Source of the DNA: Chloroflexota bacterium
Lineage (GTDB): Bacteria > Chloroflexota > Anaerolineae > Anaerolineales > Anaerolineaceae
Direction of reading: 5' to 3'
Assembly (NCBI GenBank): GCA_012799995.1
Contig: JAAZKE010000010.1
Span: 1-64,000 of the forward strand
DNA: 64,000 nt
Shown piece by piece: positions 38,601 through 44,600 of this stretch. Below the pieces are notes generated by a model. That model did not search any database and was not told where the DNA came from. It saw only the letters and a program-made list of their open reading frames with translations. A program made the translations under genes and the position numbers. Position 1 is the stretch's first letter. Each line of letters begins with the position of its first letter.

Positions 38601-41600
38601 TAACTCCGTCGAGTTTTATGCAGGCACCAAGCTGGCTGAAAATCATGCGTCCGTAATCATGAACGGATATGCGGAGTCTGGTTTCAACCGTGTGCAGGAG
38701 ATCACCTTCGAGAAATTAATAATAACGGTCTATGATGAGGGAAATGCAAAAAAGAACTCCTGTGAAGTAATAACAAAAAATGTAGTCGGTGGAATCAGCT
38801 ACGCTTTGAAACTCGGTACGATTAATCAGAGTCTGGTTGATTCACTTAATGCTGCTTATGAGAATCTGTATAAATATGGAGCTACCAGCGATTTGCTGAA
38901 AAGCTTCTATGAAGGCGAAATCGAACGTCTGAAAGAAGAGCTGGCGAAAACAACCACGCCGATCATAATCGATAAGCCTGACCCTGAACCAGATGTCTAT
39001 CTCTATCCGGCAAAGAGTGTGATTGTGATTCGTGTGGATCCGATCATTGCCGCAGCTGGCAGAATTGATATCAGAACAGGCATTTTGAATGGCAGCGGCG
39101 AATTTAACGCTCCAGCTAATCCTAAGGTGACTATCACAAACAACACTCCAGCTTTTCTCGAGATTATGGGAATTACGATCCCAACCGAAACCGGTGGTAT
39201 TTACCTGAACACCTCCAGAATAAATTCGAACAGTGAGATCACAACGTCTAACACACGGACGGCTGACAGGCTGAACAGCACCAATAAGAATGGCGTCGAC
39301 TGGCCAGCAAGCCCTGGGACCGCAGCTTTCTTGCTTTCCGGGGAAGCTCCGGGAACCGAAGACCCTGTTATTAAAATCCAAAACACGCTGGATATCAACA
39401 ACTTCACCCTTGATCTGAGAAAAGGAGAAGGAGCCGAAATCTCCGATGAAACCATGGAGAAGATCAGGAATGCTATCCAGATGAACTGGCCTGATATTAC
39501 AGTCCTCCCGTCCTCCAGCGGTGGAAGCGGAATCTATAACGACAATGGTAAAGTGATCATTAAAACCTTTGATGGAGGGCATTCTTCGATCCGGATCCTG
39601 AATATAATTCGTGCCAAAAACCAACAGATCCTGAGTGGCGGCGGTGATGTATATATCTCGGGATTGACAAGTTACTCGATCGGTGGCGAAGCCTCCAACA
39701 TTTTGAACTACTATACTAAAAATGCGGACAATGTTTACGTTCGTAATGGAATGGGAACGATTACGGATGAAGACTATAACAGCACATTGAATGAGAACAA
39801 TGTGGGCACTTTAGTTGGTGACCGAATCACGATTGAGGCAGAGTATATCAATCTGAACGGGATTATCCAAAGTGGCAAAGACCTTTATAAATTAACCCTT
39901 GACAGCCAAACGTTGGCTGAAATTGCACTTTATGATGGATGGCACGGGATGTTTCTCCTTCCAGAAACTACAAGGAGGAATCCTGGCTTTAATGTTTGGT
40001 ACCACACGGAGGAAAAACTAATTCGCACAGACCCAATCAAGAGCAGCGGCGGATTTGTCAGTTTGACGGGGCACATTGTTAATACCGGCTATGGGGAAAT
40101 TCGCGTCCTTGGTGGCTATCCCAGAGTTGAAATTGACAACCAAACTCCTTTTAATCTGAAGCTTGACGGCATTGATCTTTCTCATAAAGGTGAAGGCATA
40201 CTGCTCATCAATGATCTGGCGGGTGGAACACCAGATATCACTGGTAAGGCTCCACATACGGACGGAAACTCATATATTTCGAGCTTCTCTAAAACAGATA
40301 ATGGAATTGTTGTACAAACCCAGGACGTCAGGGGGAACAACTCACCTATTTCCACCACGATTGTCAACTCACCTACAATCACCTACAAGCCTGATGCTTC
40401 CTGGCGTTATGGATGGACGACAGTTCAATATACAACCACAGTCCAATATGCAACGGTTCAGAGAGGAGCCTGGTTGGGGATTATCCCGGACGTATTCCAG
40501 GAGATCGATGATAAATATTGGGGGCCTAAAATAGTATCCGCGGCAGAATATGGCGGGAATGGCCCCTATTTCTATAAAGATGATACTTCCGGACTTCCAG
40601 AACATAATGAAACGTTCAAACGAGTTGAGATAAGCAATACTGGACAGGTAGAAATATCCAGGCGTTCCTGGTGGACCTGGTACGGTTCAAAAGTTGTTGA
40701 ATTGAAGTTTGAGAAGAGAATAGGTTATATGGATACCTATGACCATCAGGTTAATGCCCATCAGGATGTTCTGATCAACTTCATCGGTTACGATACGGGG
40801 CATATTCGTATCCAATCGACAGAAAACGGGAATATCATTCTCAACGGAAAGTTGATTAATCCGAGCGGAGATGTGAACATCACAGCAGTTGGTGGCGCCA
40901 TATCCAGCAATGACGGCAATGGCACTATTCAGGGTGTCAACATTAACCTGATCAGTGGGAATGAAATTGGGACCGATATCGTTCCGTTGTCAATTCAACT
41001 GATGGGAGATAGCGGAAATCTGTTCGCAAGGTCAGCCGCTGGCAACATTAACCTGAAGAGCTTCCACGGTGACCTTAGAATTATTCATGTGAATGCGCCT
41101 TCAGGCAACGTAACGCTCAAGTCAGCTGGATCAATGACGAAAGGTAGTGATCCAGAGGGAAAGATTACAGGCAAGAACATTACTTTGATCAGTGGCGGAA
41201 CAATTGGAACCAGCAGCAGTGATCCAATCTCAATTGATTCCAGCACCAATGGACAGTTTGGCAAAGTCAATATCAGTGCTCTCGACAATATTTATCTGGT
41301 CGAGAGGACCGGTAATCTGAACCTTGAGAAGATGACCACTGAAAAAGACGTCTGGTTGAAAATTATAGACGGCTCACTAATTGATGCCAATAAGATTCAG
41401 ACACGTGATGACCGGACCTATGAAGAGTTACTGAATTCAGTCTATAAACGACTGCAATTGCTGGAAGAAACCGGTGCTCAGGATAAGATCGATAACTTGT
41501 ATAGTTCCATTGTTACGATCAAGACTCAGGAATATCGAACCTACTGGCAGTATCGCAATCAACAGGATGATCCAACGAATTATGACGCGACGTTTATCGT

Positions 41601-44600
41601 AAAGTTGACTGACGCCGAGAAAACCTATTATGAGGATTTCTATCGACAGCTCGGTACTGAACAAGGTATATCAGAACCTGATTTGGACAATTTCGTCGCT
41701 GATTCCCTTCAGACGCTTGAAGAAGCTCGAACCGAGCAATATCACAGCCTACATGCACTATATAGTTCAGTAGGTGATTCTTACAATCCTGACTACGTCT
41801 ATGTACTGTCGCAAGCAGAAAAAGATACCATCAAATCCGGCGTCAAGGTTTGGACGAAGGATGAGCTGCAGCAGCTGATCAGCGCAAACCTGCTCAAAGA
41901 AGTTTCCAGCACTTTGTCCAATAATGAAGACCCGAATATCGTTGCCAGAAATATCGCATTGGATATTAATGGATCGGTCGGAATCTACAACGATGTACCA
42001 ATGGTCATTCCGGTAGATGCTGATGGACATTTGGCTCCGATGACGGATGATCAAAAAGTGGCACTGGCTGCTGCGGAACGATCGGATGTGGCTTATGTCG
42101 GGGATACATACGAGAACACCATTTCGATTTATCAAAACAGACTTACCCTTCCAACAGGAACTTACTGGGATACAACCATATTTAAGCCAGGGCTGGGGAT
42201 TCTGATTGAAAACTGGGGAATGGAATTGGTTTATAATCTTGGCGACAACCGGAATGTCTGGACGGTGACAGATGTTAACGAGAACGTTTTAACTGTTGAT
42301 CGAACCGTGTTCTCAAGCGAGTTAGGGGAATTTTTTGGTCCAATGGAAACAACGGTAAAACCAGTTATTACGACTGATCTTAGGGATTATACAGGCAAGA
42401 TCAGCGAACTGTTAATCTTCTCACGCGATGACATCAATGTTGATGTTCATGGAACGATCAACGCGCTGGTAAAAGACAATCTCTTCCTCGGAGGAGGTTT
42501 GAATAAAAACAGTGACCTGAACATCGGTTCGGTTGAGTCAACCAATGGCGGTGAAATCCAGATCAAGAGTCATCGGAGTGTGATCAACGTAGCAACAAGT
42601 TCTCAGAATGAAGCCAACGTGATTACCTCCGGGGATGTTGTTCTGGAAGCTGGTGATGGATCTGTTGGCACCACCACAAAACCGATCTATACTGCGATAA
42701 CTGGCGGAAAACTGACAGCAAGGGCATTCGAGGACGTTTTCATCACACAATGTGAACTTGTGAATGGTTCCTGCATAAGAAATACTGCCCATCCCTATCT
42801 GATGGCAGGAAATGCGCCTGATCTGCGCCTGTCGTCCATTTATTCGCAAACAGGTTCAATCCTGTTTCAGACAGCCGGTTCCATCCTCGATGGAGAAAAC
42901 ACGGACTTTGTCAAGGTTTTGGGACGGTTTGTCAATCTGATTGCCGGCAATGCGATCGGTGAATCCGATGATGCTTTGGAAGTGAAATCCGGATTCAGCA
43001 AGACCGAGCCGGCAAACGGCTGGCTGAAAGCGACTGCACTTAATAACATCAACATTGCTGATCGTGAAGGTGATTTGGGAGTGCTTAACATCCTGTCTTA
43101 CCAGGGGGACGTGACTCTGTTAGCACAGGGCTCAATCCTGGATAGCGGTGATCTGATTGATCCTTATGATCCAACCTCAGCTGCAGACCCATCCAGCATC
43201 GGCGGCACGTGGCCTAAAGCGAACGTGATTGGGAAGAGCATCTCTCTGAACGCAGTTCTCGGTGCAGTTGGTGAAGCTTCAAATGAATTTGATATCGATT
43301 CACAATATTCAGGAACCGGGACGCTTTCAGTATCAAGCGGCAATCTGTTGAACAATTATCTGATCGAAACAACTGGTGATGTGCTGCTCAACACAGTGAC
43401 TGCTGGTGCAGATGTGATTTCCTTCATCACTGCTCCATCCGGCAGCATCCTCAATGGTGCTAACGATGGTGATTTCAACGTTACCTCCGGAAAGGCCAAA
43501 CTGTCTGCATCCCAGAACATTGGTACAGCTGTCAAGAACCTCACGACAAAGGTGGGCAGGCTGGAAGGTACAGCTATCAATGGAGGTATCTGGATCTACA
43601 ATACAGGGGCATTGGTAACAGGCCTGGTGACCGATACGCCTGACGCAATTATCAGCGGTGGCGATGTGGTCATCAAAACAGCAGGTTCCAATACGATTGC
43701 TGCTAATGTTACAGCAGTTGATAATATTACGCTCTCCGCAATAGATTCAAGCGGTGCGGGGGATGACATCATCGTCAACCCCAATATTGAAATCATATCT
43801 CCTTTGGGCTCCATTTTCCTGGAAGCTGGAGACGACCTGAACCTCAAGGATGGGGTGCAACTGCAGGCACTCCACGACATCTATCTTAGAGGGGACTATA
43901 ACCCAGGAGGAGACAGTTCTGATCCAGATGCATTGGGAAGTGTTGTGGAAATCCGTGGCACGCTGACACCAGGAGTTGGAAAGAACATAAATGTTCATAC
44001 TTTTGGTGATAATGACAAAGTCCACATCTATACTTCCTTCGATGGAATTATTAAAACCGGTGATGGGGACGATGAAATCCTGTTCTATGGCGATATCAAG
44101 CTGACAAACGGCGGGACAGTTGATGGCGGTGCTGGAAATGACACCTTGAATTACGCAAACTACCAGAACCCGGTCGGTATCTACATTAGCGGTATCGGAT
44201 CAATCGATGGTGTTAAAGGAACGGAAGGACATAGCCTGTCGGGTGGGTTTGATAACATCAACGGATTCACAGGTACATCCTTATCCGATGAAGATGTCTT
44301 CATCGGAACCGATGACGATTCAACATGGTTCATTAAAAAAGACGGCTCGATCGACTACACCATTCTGTCCAGAACGATCAATCTCAGGAATTTTAAAAAG
44401 CTGATCAGCGGTTCCGGCAATGATCGCTTCATCCTTGAAGATGGGGCAACATTCCCTGGCGATATCATCGCCAACGCTGGAACAGATACGCTGGACTTCG
44501 GTAACCTGACCACCGTGATTGATGTTGAATTGTCTGATGTCGGAAGTGTTGATGGATTTCAGGGAAATGAGCAGAGTCTGATTGGATTCTTTGACAACGT

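Noticed and set aside
38842..39624. 260-codon minus-strand frame inside the giant gene
   Set aside because: Opposite strand of a clearly coding repeat region; no recognisable domain and no RBS. Such open antisense frames are frequent along this gene because of its codon bias.
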